A stretch of DNA of 34,634 nt from Saccoglossus kowalevskii (GCF_000003605.2 NW_003116949.1:384417-419050); one strand, 5' to 3'. Positions 21,774-31,582 are shown, numbered from the stretch's first letter. Made by a program: numbers and translations. The notes: generated by a model from the sequence alone, not told the origin.

Positions 21774-21989
21774 CTAGTACTTGCAATGAATGGCACTCCA
21801 GAGTGAGGCTGACATGGGCGTGCTTTTAAGGTGGCATTACCGTTAATACATGCTAAAACAGTTTTTGTAAATTCAGGGTGCCAGGTTTTAGATACACGTG
21901 TGAACACAGCATAAGTGGCATAGTTCAGCCAACATATAAATATATTAGCGAGCAAAATATAAATGTTGTTACATCATTATTGTATTTAG

Positions 21990-22022
21990 ATTCCACACCT
22001 CATAGCTGACACACAAAGAAAG
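21990..22022 (+). other. SLC66A1: 5' UTR part of the first coding exon of SLC66A1
   Basis: Between the candidate acceptor TTGTATTTAG (ending 21989) and the ATG. The sequence before the ATG is GAAAG and the +4 base is G, a good initiation context. The codon at 21987-21989 in the same frame is TAG, so 22023 is the first usable ATG unless splicing adds more. Confidence 0.55.
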
Positions 22023-22216
22023 ATGGAGGATACATTATGGTTATCCAATGTACCAATGTTGATATCAAGTAAAGATGAAAATTGTACATCTCCAGAGGTT
22101 GGTGGAGTAGTCTGGATATGGAAAATATTTCACGAATGTGTTGCATCACCTGTACAATATGCAGGATTTATTCTGGGTTTGTTTTCATTGATGTGTTGGA
22201 TCGTTCTTTTTATGCC
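22023..22216 (+). CDS. SLC66A1: SLC66A1 coding exon 1 (residues 1-64)
   Basis: Encodes the luminal N-terminus with sequon N20-C-T, then the first transmembrane helix (YAGFILGLFSLMCWIVLF). The donor CC|GTAAGT leaves phase 2, so the proline of the first PQ motif is completed by the first base of exon 2. Confidence 0.93.
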
Positions 22217-25200
22217 GTAAGTATCATATAATTTGTTAATGTACATAACTAATAACTCATGTCATGTACTGTAAAATGACTAATTTAAATTTCGCTGATT
22301 TACCATTTCAGGCATAATCAGTGGGTTTTAAATTCACGGTTTTATCATTTGGATAATGTGTTCCATGCTCAATTTTACATATTCACTGGGTTTTAATTTA
22401 GCCCAATTTCCAGTCAGCGAAATAAGCAAAATTTAAACCCAGTGAATAATTAATCCTTTTACTAACAGTAATTTGTGTTTATACATGTTTATATTAGTAC
22501 CGTAAAATCGCCCATTCTTTTTTAACAATCATGAACCAAAAAATCATAATTTCTCATGTGTGTGGATGATAAATATAATAACCGCATCCCCTCATTGCAT
22601 TGTACCATTTTAATAGAAACCGCAGCTTCTAATACAGATTTTATAGTAATGTTTGCATTTATTTAGATGATATATCCGGGTTAGAATAAATGCATTTTTT
22701 TTAAGTGTTTATGCATTATTTCTATCAGATATACTGTATAACATGTCTCTTTCGTGAGCATGTCTTTTTAGCGAATTTAGCGAAATAAATAATTTACGAA
22801 TTTAAGATGTTGCTAATGACTTCATTATAAATTCAAAATGGCGGCCAAACACAGTCTTTTTCTCCATACACACACTTTTCAAACAACACAGAAAACATGA
22901 TAATCTGGAACGCTTCCTTAATACGCTTGACAGTTTTTCTTTGTTTTTATGGAGGTAATAACTGCGCATTTGTTTTGGCAGGCGAAAGACAAGTATTGTG
23001 AAAACAGGAAATCAACAAGCCATGCATGGCACAGTCCCTGTTAGTTATCAAATTTAAGATATATAGTTATGTTTATAGTAATATAGCTGGAATATAACCA
23101 TGTGAGGAATATAATTTTTTTAACATTAAAATGATTGACATTTGTATCTGATCGTCAAACAAGTACTTGTCCATATTGAGAGATATTGCTCTGGAACAGC
23201 ATTCAAAATCAGCCATTTTGAATCCAATCTGAAAAATAAAATGACATGCATCAGGAACCTGTAATGTCTTATTTATGTTATAAATTTGAACAAAAAGGTC
23301 ACCAGTTTGCTTCTCCATGCTGTTTTCATGATGAAAATCGAGCGAACGTTATAAATACGGCTAGAATTTTAATTTTTGTTCGAGTTTACATGCAATGTGC
23401 TAATATATTTGTTTATTTTCTGTGAATATACATTTCGTTCGTATTTACATCTTTCTTTCGTGATCGGAAGACGATTATTAAAAATACAGCTGTAAATTGA
23501 AACCACTGTAGTTGCGTATCGTGAGCAATAAGTGGCAACAATGTCGGGCGACAATGAATTCAGGCGATTGACACATTGCCATGAAAACACTTGATAACTG
23601 CTTGCAGACTTCCAGTGATCATTGATTACGTTTGGACTCTTGAAACAATAGCAAAATAAAGGGTTGGGCAACTACTCTTTCGTTTAGGCTTGGGAAGAAC
23701 AATGCAAGTCTTTTACAAATAATTTCAGCCTGATGTACATTGGTGGGCGGGTGTTGAGAGTTACTAGGCGGCCGTAAAACTTGATGGGCGGGCCGCCCAC
23801 CTAAAACCTCTTGTGGAGAACACTGACATTTAAAATTTGAACATAATCAGTCAAAGCAAGTCAAAGATATGGCACTAGAACCACATTCATTAAAACAAAA
23901 TGGGCGCCTGTCTGCCATTTTGAATCTTATCTGAAAAACAAAATGATGTGCATCAAGGTCCTATAATGTGTAACATATATACCAATTTTGAACAATTTTG
24001 TAAACAGCCGAAAAATGCTGATTTTGATGATTTTTAGCACAAAAATGGCCGACATTCGGCCATCTTGAATCAGATCGTGAAACAAATTGACGTGCATATG
24101 TATAATACCATGTATGATGTATGTGTGAAGTTTGATTGTGATTGGTCCAGGCATTTCTAAGTTACACACAAACGCACAGAGGTCAAAACATAAGTCCTCG
24201 TTTTCGGACTGTGTCCGAACGGGGACTAACAAAGACAAGAAAATTCGCTATTACGTCAATTTACCGCAATTTGCTAAAATAGTATGTCTCTTTTTCAACA
24301 TGTTTTACAGTATACTTCTAATACAGCTAATACAGTAGTTAATTGTGAAGGTCATTGTGAAGGTCATCAGTTACATGTACCTATCTATACACTGACCATC
24401 ATTTAATTTATGCATTATAAAGTATGCCTTTGTATTGCAGTATTAGAGAATCTTATCAATCAATTAATGTACAGTACATGTATGAACTTGAACTCATCAG
24501 GTCATGCCCCAAATGTAACCAGAGGTTAAAATAACTATAAATATTTGCTTTGTGATTTGTTGGATAACCGTCACCATGTTTGTGTCCATCAAAATGAACT
24601 ATACTGTGTAAGAGATAAAACAAAATAATCTGAATGAATTATATCAGTGTAAAGGGGTTAAGAATAGTAGACTTTAACAGTTTTCTCGGCTTAATTGATA
24701 ATTTGCATAACAATGACTCATGTTAATTACCCCCCTTGTGTTGTAATGGTAATTTTACCATGTTGTTTATCATGATAATTGAGTAGTTGGGTGCAAAGTC
24801 CCTCAACAGGTGTTGAGGGACTGTGTGGGGAGTTATAATGTCATAAGAAGACTGAACCCTAATTTATGTTCCCTTGGAGGTACATGTATCAGCTCAATAC
24901 AGTTTCCCAAAAGTTTTTGGAATCTTTTTATATTTTATGGAAAGATTTCTTATTGCTATACAAGGTCATATGTGGGGTAACAGACTTAGTTTTTGAGATA
25001 CATTGTATTACTATATGTGAATTATAAAATTTGCATGAATACATGAACCATGCAGAATAGGCATGCACATGGTAATTCTACATGCTTACACTCTCATAGG
25101 TATGTGCTTGGCTCCGTAGCATGTCACTGGCATGTGAGGAGCATAAAACATTGAAATGAGCTAAGTGTGTGCATGGTTGTGGGATACCCTGTTATCATGG

Positions 25201-28200
25201 CCAAGAGTTGTCAATTTGGATATCAATCTCATCAAAGAATTAAATAAATGAAAAAGTACATGCAATAATCAATTGAGCGTATTTTACAATGGCCATTATA
25301 TTTATGGCCAATTTATGTAATATATGATATTTAATAGTAAAAACAAAATCTTATTCTCAGAAAAACATCTTCTTGAATAAAGCATGGTGTTTGCTGACAT
25401 CATTATTTTTTTTGCATCCAGGCAAATTTACAAAAATATCAAAGAAGGAAAAATGGATGAAGGCGTGTCTTTCTTTTTTATCTTTATATGGATGTTGGGA
25501 GATATTTCCAATTTGTTGGGATGTATACTAGCGCATCAGTTGCCAATACAGGTAAGAATCTTGACATACAAATTACAATTATAGACAAGTTATGCTGTAC
25601 ATGCAAGTTCAAGCTACGCCAGTATGTTTTATCTGAAAACCTAAAAATACTACTGTAAAATATTTCATTTTAGTTGGAATTAATTTCCACTGAAAAGACA
25701 TTTTAGCTTCCTTGTTTGTTTGAAGATATTTTTACTGGTATTCCTGTAAAATTCCATTTTTTCAGCTGGAATTCATTTTCACTGAAAGGCCATTTTGGCC
25801 ATTTTGTATTAGCCAGTAAGATATTTTTACTGGTATTACTGAAAAGTCATTTGGGTTATTTTTTATGAAGATATATTCACTGGTATTAGTGTAAAATGAA
25901 ATAAATGATGAAAAGACATTTTCGCTGGATTTTATTTTCACCGATACAAATTTACAGTAGAAACGGTAAATCATAAACATTTTACTGGGGTTCAAAGCAC
26001 ACAATGCATAAACAGTTCACAAATGTCAAATCTATATTAGAAACTATATTTCTGTTAAAAGCCACACTCATCCTTTTTGAACAATTGAGAACCTAATACA
26101 TTGTATACTCCATTTCTCATATGTATAGATTATGTAATAGAAACTGCACCACCTTTATTGCATTGTATCATTTTAAAGGAAAAGTTGAGGTTAAGAGATA
26201 AAAGAGCTCGGCAAATGTAAGAACAAGCAATTTACAGTTTTTTGACATCACTTATGTAGTCCGCCATCTTGATTCTCAATTTCTGACAACAGATTCTATG
26301 ATGTCATACTTTACCCATAATCCTTTGCTTGATAATCAAGATGGCTGACTACATAATACTGATGTAAAGTTGAAAATCTAGAGAATGAAAAGTGATATAA
26401 AAAAACTGTAAATTGCATTCTCCTACATTTTTCTTGAGGTGTAATTTCTTCTTTTAATGGAAGTCGCTGCTTCTAATACAGATTTCACAGAAGCAGTTTT
26501 TTCTCTTACAGCACATCATAGCATACTATTACTGTGGCATGGATACACTCATGCTTGGGCAGTTCACTTTTTATACATTAAAAAAGAAAAGGAAACTTAG
26601 AGGTGAGTTTTGCCATCTATTTTTTTCACTAGTTCAAAATGATTGTTTTGTGTGTTTGCATACCTCATTACAGTATGATAGACCAGCAAGATGTCTAGTA
26701 GACTTTGCAAGCAATTGGAACGAAATTAAAAATTTTGCATCTACTGAGCCTATGTGCAATGCAATATGGGACATTACCATGGACAAATCTTAAATAAATT
26801 AAATAAACAGTTTTAGCCTTCCTGAAAGATAAAATTGTAGTACCGGTAGTCCTAGTAGTTGTAAATTACAATAATAAATCCTTATATTACCATACTGAAT
26901 GAGAAGAGTCTAAGGTGGGATAATTTTTGAAGCCAAGCCGAATTCATTATCGTGTTCTGACCTTTCTCCTGTGAAGGATTTATTATTGTTGTTAAGAATC
27001 TCCACTATCAGAATTAAACAAATTTTGTTGAATTTAAGGGGGAGGCGTATCTTTTGGAAAGAATTCATTTGAGAATAGAGTTTTACGTTATCATGTTACA
27101 ATTAAAAGCTATCATTAATACCTGTAATTCTGATAGTGGTCATTTATAACATTCAATATGGTTGGAGGGTGTTGGTTTATGAAATTTAATATACTGTATT
27201 TGCTCTATTAGCAGTTTGTTTATACATAAATAACAGATTTGAGTCTATTAGTCAAATTCAGTCATTTTTTAATGATCCAGTATAAAGTAAATACAACGTT
27301 TGGTTATGTACATTTCTATTGACAATGCACTTCTAAAAAAATTAGCATATACAATTTAGAATACAAAAATTTATGTATATGAAAAAAATATCTCTGTTGA
27401 TTCAAAGCATCCATACAAGGCAGAATTTGATACAATGAAAAAATCTAAAAAAAAAAAAAACAAGCTAAACTCTGAGTGATTACTGTAAAATACTTTATTT
27501 TTGCTTGGAATTAAATTTTATTATTTTCGCTGAAGAAATGATTTAGTAAAAATAAAATATTCTTTTTTTTTCCCAATATTTAACATTCAACTCTTCAAAA
27601 ATCAGTGAAATTAAATTCCATACAAAACACCCAAAAATTTTTTTCAGCAAAAATGAACTTAAAATAAAGTATTTTACAGTAGTTTGACTTTTAGGTGTTA
27701 CATGTATAGTATGGCAGCCATTCAGGCACAATCTTGTTAGTGTCTTGTCAGAACAACTGTATTGTAGATTATGGTTGTCAATTCTGCAATTGTTTTAAGG
27801 TGAAAAAACTTACCACAAATTTTCCTGTTGCCAGTTTGACAGGTACCCATTAATTTTTAAGTCGTGCATTAAAAACGTTATTTTCTTTTTCCCTGCAGCG
27901 ATGCGACCAGTTGATACTGAAGATTCTAGCATTAACCGTAGTTCTTATAATCAGAGTGCTCCACTTTTTACTATATGCTGCTTCTTTGTAATATCATTCG
28001 GCTCACAATTGTCATGGCAACAGTCGGGGAACGTTTATGAGTCAAGGCAGAATGCAGGTGGTAGAATGTTGCTGGGATCACCGGTGTTCTATGTAAGTAC
28101 AGACATATGGATGACTTTGTGGGGCAAATTTCTACAATGATAATGGTGTTTATTCTTGTCTCATACCTGTGATTGAGCACGGCAAACAGTGGAGATTGTG

Positions 28201-31200
28201 CTGTATCCTTGCAGGTGATTCTTCTTTTTTTCAGGGAATTTTTCACTGTGGTATGCAAGTTTTTGCTAAAGAGTGAAAGTAGCTGACACTTCAAGTCACA
28301 TGACCCTGGAGACATTTTCACTGCTAACAAATTTCACAATATATAGTGATTTGCGTTTTGTCTCTTGTGAAGTAAGTTACTAAAAAAAGGAAAAATGTAA
28401 AAAACTATGTTAAAATAAGAGTTACCTACTCTTTGACTAATTTTTGGTGATCAATATTGTTATTTTGTAATTTCAAAATCATAAATTCTCAATCAAAAGT
28501 GGTCGTATAATTTTTGTCTAAATGTTGGAGTGTCTGTAACAGAAATTACATCTACAGGGATGGCTGGCTAAAATTTTTGAATTAAAGTTTCTTGCATTAC
28601 GTATGTATTAAAATGCTCCCGATTGAAGTTGGATTTTGGGAAGAAAACACAAAATTTCTCAGTGCTAAATTGATTTGTCATCTGACCTTTCAGAGATGGG
28701 TTATCATAGTAAGAAGATGTCACATAGCTCTGTTACTTACGGTAATTTCAAACATAGAATCTGGTCCTAAAACTCACTGACGAATGTTTTAATAAATACA
28801 CATAATTTTCAATTGCCTGTAGTCTTGTTAGTAGTAACAGAAATAAAATTTGATGGTCAGAGGGTTAAGAACCCATGCAGAGTCCCAAATTAAATACAAA
28901 GTAAACACAATGGAAATCAAAAATTATTCAAAGTGATTAGACAATAGTGATTGCAGTATTTACCATTTTGTTTTTATTATAGGATCTTGAAGACATATTT
29001 GGATACGTCTTTGGTATAACCTCAAGCTTGTTCTATTTGAGTGCTAGAATTCCCCAAATACTACAAAATGTAAGTATATCGTTTGTCAACTTAGTCATTA
29101 ACGACATTTAATGTGTGTATTACATACGCCTTAAGAGAGAACTAATCTTCCTGAGCGATTACTTATTGTCATCTCAATTATCTGTTATGGAGAATTAGTG
29201 ATCACCATGGCAACTTAAGTCAATATGCTCCATCACTTTATCGGGATCTCTAATTATCAGACCTAAGCTGCATAGTAATAGATATTTTAATAATTCAGAG
29301 GAACAGGCAGATATTTTGTTAACTTCATTGTTTTCTTTATTTTCAGTATAATCGTCAGTCTGTGGAGGGTCTTTCCATGTTCATGTTTATCATAAGTGTG
29401 CTTGGTAACTCAACGTATGGATGTTCTATTTTGATGCAGAGTATTGAGAATTTATTCATACTTCGTCATCTACCGTGGTTAGTCGGCAGTCTGGGTACGC
29501 TGGTATTTGATTGCATGGTATCCTTTTATTGAATTTCCGTTGAGGTCAGAATTGAAAGAACTATATTATTAAGTAAATGTTGGTTGCTAGGGACTGTCTT
29601 TGTTGTTAGGGACTGTGGATGGTAACAAATGCTAGGAGACAGTACACTGAACAGTGATTTGTAAATGCATTGATTCTTTGGTTTATAGGGAGTTTTGGTC
29701 ATATGAATTCGAAACATACGTTATGTCTATTTCAGTGAGGTACAAATGTATTCACGTATATATTTGGGATTCAAGAATGAAAAATACAATTTTAGAAAAA
29801 TAATGCTAAATTATTTTTTGTGATTAGCTGTACTAGCTTGGGGTGCCCAAACTTGTTTTTGAATTATTTCCCTCAATTGTATGAATATTTCCCATTTTTC
29901 CAATTGCTAGGTTCAATGCTAACAGGCAAATGCTTTTTTGTCATTTATTTGATGGGACCTCAGCTCACTCAAGCAAAATTTCAAGAATTTGTATTGCATT
30001 TACCGGTAAAATTTTCACTTTTCTTATGAGTAAGTCCTGCCCATCCCCAACAAGTAGGGAAAAATAAAAGTGTCATTTTATGATTTGTTTTTATTTAGTA
30101 TATCAGAGTATATCATAATTGTTAGAGAAATTATCAACTGAGCGTTTAAAACAAGTTGCATGTATTCTTGTTGATGGAGTGTACTGTCTTAATACCAAAG
30201 TTCTTGTGAAATTAAATCAATGCCACAACAATTACTAATATAATATGGTTAGTCTGAATCTAGCCATCTGAATGGCTTATACCTGACACCTGTAATCCTA
30301 CTTCAAAATTTAATAAACTGGCTTAAACATCTAACTGAATCAAGATCAAATGACTGTCTTCTGTTAATATTGATTGTTAATGGTGCAGGGTAAGATCAAC
30401 TGATCAAAATAGGGAAACCTGGTGCAAGTAGAATAACGAATGTATTATTGCAAAAAATGTTAATATTATAGCACATTTTGTGAGAAAACTTCCCATGAGG
30501 AAAGTGCATGAATAATTGCTTTATAGCATTCAAATCAAACATATGACATCATCAAGACATCCATTATTGTCAGTGGCTGAATCAACCATTTTGTTTACTT
30601 TTTTTGGCTTTGTTTATTTATTTTGTTGAACTACCGGTATGCAAGAATTGTTGAGTTTGTCATGCACCCATCTATGAGCATGTTCTATGGAGTGCATTTT
30701 AACCCTGGAATTTGAATAACGTGTACCACACAACGGGTAAATTCTGACTATAAAATGGTTTAGAATGGTCAATTTACACAAATAAAACTCCAAATCAAAA
30801 TGCAATAATGCAACATAGTAAAAATCAGGGTATTATATTTTCAAAATTATCACACTATTGGGTGTTTTTAAAAAAAAAAAAACATACCTCTTCATCACCG
30901 CTTAAAAAAAGTAGTATAATCCAAGAAAAGAGGATGAAAATGTTCACATAGCAACATGAAATAAACAGATTTTTTGTAGTGTATTTCTTGTGTGAGCAAG
31001 GTATGATGAGATTATAAACAGTACACTCAGGTATTTGGTAGCTTATATAAGACCTCAAGTGAAAATTAGCATATTTGGGGCAAATAATAAACTGGCTAGG
31101 TTATTATCTCTCACCAAATATGGTAATTTTCTTCAGAGATCTTATAGCCACTATACTGTAAAATGACTAATTTTCACTGGGTTTAAATTTCTCTGGTTTA

Positions 31201-31582
31201 CCATTCAGGCATATTCAGTGAGTTTTAAATTTACAGTTTTATCATTTAGATAACATGCTTTATGCTCAATTTTATATATTCACTGGGTTTTAATTTAGCG
31301 CATTTTCCAGTCAGCTAAATAAGCAAAATTAAAACCCAGTGAATAATTAACCATTTTACAGTACACTCATTTGCCGCTATTAACCTCTAAATATGGTTGC
31401 CGTTTTTGTTTACTCTTCTTTGTGCATAATTAATTACATTATCAATATTTAGTGACGTCATTCCTAAACTGTGTGATCAGCTTTTAATGCAATTTGCTCG
31501 CTATGGTAAACAGAAATCACAGGAAACAGGAACAGAAGAAGAAAGAAAACCACTTGTAGAAGCGAATCCACCAGTGGTTTAA
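22023..31582 (+). CDS. SLC66A1: SLC66A1 (PQLC2)-like lysosomal cationic amino acid exporter, seven coding exons
   Basis: Exons: 22023-22216, 25422-25551, 26512-26602, 27899-28092, 28983-29069, 29347-29517, 31481-31582. Introns are GT-AG, phases close, and the total is 969 nt, giving 322 residues (about 290 in human). Seven hydrophobic segments are visible. Both family PQ motifs are present: P65-Q66, formed across the exon 1-2 junction (FMPQIYKN), and P227-Q228 (ARIPQILQN). Other family motifs are WMLGDISNLLGCILA, YGCSIL and LPWLVGSLGTLVFD. A sequon NCT at N20 fits a glycosylated luminal N-terminus. In the family this protein exports arginine, lysine and cystine-lysine mixed disulfide from lysosomes, and in mammals it recruits the C9orf72 complex on starvation. 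The C-terminal ERKPLV resembles the acidic dileucine sorting signal. Confidence 0.94.
22267..22470 (+). mobile_element. Foldback MITE, family 2, copy a
   Basis: Starts TACTGTAAAATGACTAATTT and ends TTACTAACAGTA. The interior TTCACTGGGTTTTAATTTAG and the right arm AAACCCAGTGAATAATTAA recur at 31154-31363. The element has the same terminal motif as families 1 and 3 but an unrelated interior. Confidence 0.85.
22498..22648 (+). mobile_element. Foldback MITE, family 3, copy b
   Basis: Starts TACCGTAAAATC and ends TTCTAATACAGATTTTATAGTA. The left arm has lost the TGTATTAGAAGCCGC block. The uninterrupted stretch CCATTTTAATAGAAACCGC serves as the empty site for the insertion seen in the copy at 26027-26495. 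Confidence 0.8.
23212..23290 (+). repeat. Fragment of the GCCATTTTGAATC repeat
   Basis: GCCATTTTGAATC followed by ATCTGAAAAATAAAATGACA matches the start of the longer element at 23912. Only about 80 bp remain. Confidence 0.6.
23912..24232 (+). repeat. Dispersed repeat with internal direct repeats and a terminal hairpin
   Basis: Two internal units begin GCCATTTTGAATCTTATCTG (about 23914) and GGCCATCTTGAATCAGATCG (about 24057), each followed by a GACGTGCAT-like block. The right end is a hairpin, AGTCCTCGTTTTCGGAC TGT GTCCGAACGGGGACT (24193-24227), followed by TAAC. A 3' hairpin next to CTAA resembles a non-autonomous Helitron end, but no TC 5' end or A/T insertion site is established. Confidence 0.45.
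24797..24822. repeat. Perfect 26-bp inverted repeat
   Basis: AGTCCCTCAACA, two Gs, then its exact complement TGTTGAGGGACT. The stem is 12 bp. It stands alone in an intron with no other repeat features around it. Confidence 0.8.
25422..25551 (+). CDS. SLC66A1: SLC66A1 coding exon 2 (residues 65-108)
   Basis: The acceptor TTTTGCATCCAG|G supplies the last base of Pro65; Gln66 follows. Encodes QIYKNIKEGKMDEGVS, the cytosolic loop after the first PQ motif, then the second helix WMLGDISNLLGCILA and HQLPIQ. The donor is CAG|GTAAGA, phase 0. Confidence 0.95.
25651..25960 (+). mobile_element. Foldback MITE, family 1, expanded or rearranged copy
   Basis: Starts TACTGTAAAATATTTCATTT and ends near AAATTTACAGTA. 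The left arm motif appears twice (GTTGGAATTAATTTCC at about 25674 and GCTGGAATTCATTTTC at about 25766). Three copies of a GATATTTTTACTGGTATT-like unit lie between them and the right arm. This indicates duplication inside the element or two overlapping insertions. Confidence 0.6.
26027..26495 (+). mobile_element. Foldback MITE, family 3, copy c, interrupted by another element
   Basis: The left part (CTATATTAGAAACTATATTT, then CATCCTTTTTGAACAATTGA) and the right part (GAAGTCGCTGCTTCTAATAC, then AGATTTCACAG) are family 3 sequence. Between them 26177-26453 is foreign. The right arm lies directly upstream of the exon 3 splice acceptor of SLC66A1. Confidence 0.75.
26177..26453. mobile_element. TTAA-flanked foldback element nested in a family 3 MITE
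   Basis: TTAA lies at both borders (26173-26176 and 26454-26457), where the intact family reads CATTTTAATAGAA. The arms are inverted: CAATTTACAGTTTTTTGACA and GTAGTCCGCCATCTTGATT on the left match AATCAAGATGGCTGACTAC and the AAAAACTGTAAATTGC block on the right. TTAA targets are used by piggyBac and Kolobok elements; no transposase is present. Confidence 0.7.
26512..26602 (+). CDS. SLC66A1: SLC66A1 coding exon 3 (residues 109-138)
   Basis: The acceptor is TTTTTTCTCTTACAG|CAC and the donor GAG|GTGAGT, phase 1. Encodes HIIAYYYCGMDTLMLGQFTF, then YTLKKKRKLR: the third transmembrane helix followed by a basic cytosolic stretch. Upstream AG dinucleotides at 26490 and 26496 are in frame and could lengthen the exon by 7 or 5 residues. 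Confidence 0.92.
26603..27898. other. SLC66A1: SLC66A1 intron 3
   Basis: 1.3 kb of AT-rich intron. It holds one inverted family 1 foldback (27481-27681) and an A-run at 27447-27460. The inverted pair GAATCTCCACTATCAGAATT (26996) and CTGTAATTCTGATAGTGG (27122) may be the ends of a short decayed element. Nothing coding. Confidence 0.65.
27481..27681 (-). mobile_element. Foldback MITE, family 1, inverted copy
   Basis: Starts TACTGTAAAATACTTTATTT and ends AAAGTATTTTACAGTA. The interior ATTCCATACAAAACACCCAA is the inverse of the family core. Moderately decayed. Confidence 0.85.
27899..28092 (+). CDS. SLC66A1: SLC66A1 coding exon 4 (residues 139-203)
   Basis: The acceptor is TTTTTCCCTGCAG|CG and the donor TAT|GTAAGT, phase 0. 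Encodes a polar cytosolic loop (VDTEDSSINRSSYNQS), the fourth helix (APLFTICCFFVISF), then a loop with SRQNAGGRMLL. The family has a similar GRALL segment before the second PQ repeat. Confidence 0.92.
28093..28982. other. SLC66A1: SLC66A1 intron 4
   Basis: 890 bp of AT-rich intron. I see no transposon ends or conserved motif; the ORFs across it have no family features. Confidence 0.6.
28983..29069 (+). CDS. SLC66A1: SLC66A1 coding exon 5, second PQ motif (residues 204-232)
   Basis: An 87-nt exon between TTATTATAG and AAT|GTAAGT, phase 0 at both ends. Encodes DLEDIFGYVFGITSSLFYLS, then ARIPQILQN with P227-Q228. The family pattern is EVIGF..G..SS.LYL.SR.PQI. It is too short to be seen as an ORF. 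Confidence 0.95.
29347..29517 (+). CDS. SLC66A1: SLC66A1 coding exon 6 (residues 233-289)
   Basis: The acceptor is TTTATTTTCAG|TAT and the donor ATG|GTATCC, phase 0. Encodes QSVEGLSMFMFIISVLGNST, YGCSILM, then LRHLPWLVGSLGTLVFDCM. It matches the sixth helix and the start of the seventh, including the family's HHLPWLVGSLG signature. Reading through the donor gives VSFY and a stop, so intron retention would truncate the protein. Confidence 0.95.
29518..31480. other. SLC66A1: SLC66A1 intron 6
   Basis: Almost 2 kb. It contains a family 2 foldback (31154-31363) near its 3' end and an A-run at 30871-30882. The remainder is AT-rich with no recognised exon. Confidence 0.65.
31154..31363 (+). mobile_element. 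Foldback MITE, family 2, copy b
   Basis: Starts TACTGTAAAATGACTAATTT and ends CCATTTTACAGTA. It shares the TTCACTGGGTTTTAATTTAG core and CCAGTCAGC block with 22267-22470. It ends 117 bp before the last SLC66A1 exon. Confidence 0.87.
31481..31582 (+). CDS. SLC66A1: SLC66A1 terminal coding exon 7 (residues 290-322, stop)
   Basis: The acceptor is CTGTGTGATCAG|CTT, weak in pyrimidines but the one that keeps frame. Encodes LLMQFARYGKQK, finishing the seventh helix (D..LLMQF..Y aligns with human D..ISIQF..Y), then TEEERKPLVEANPPVV and TAA. An earlier AG at 31451-31452 would meet a TGA at once. ERKPLV is near the [DE]xxxL[LI] lysosomal sorting signal that ends the human protein. Confidence 0.85.
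   Translation, partial: LLMQFARYGKQKSQETGTEEERKPLVEANPPVV

Larger units (their letters stand above)
22217..25421. other. SLC66A1: SLC66A1 intron 1
   Basis: 3.2 kb holding foldback elements of families 2 (22267-22470) and 3 (22498-22648), a perfect YY1 consensus AAAATGGCGGC (22835-22845), a tandemly structured repeat (23912-24232) with a related fragment at 23212-23290, a GC-rich inverted patch near 23735-23802 and a perfect palindrome (24797-24822). No coding exon recognised. Confidence 0.7.
25552..26511. other. SLC66A1: SLC66A1 intron 2
   Basis: Almost entirely made of transposon sequence: a rearranged family 1 foldback (25651-25960) and a family 3 foldback (26027-26495) with another element inside it. 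Only about 20 bp separate the last MITE arm from the exon 3 acceptor. Confidence 0.75.

Noticed and set aside
24797-24822. A microRNA precursor
   Set aside because: The stem is only 12 bp with a two-base loop, too short for Drosha/Dicer substrates.
31453-31480. Alternative acceptor ATATTTAG for the last SLC66A1 exon
   Set aside because: It has a better pyrimidine context, but the exon would begin TGA right after codon 289 and lose the conserved QF..Y end of helix 7.
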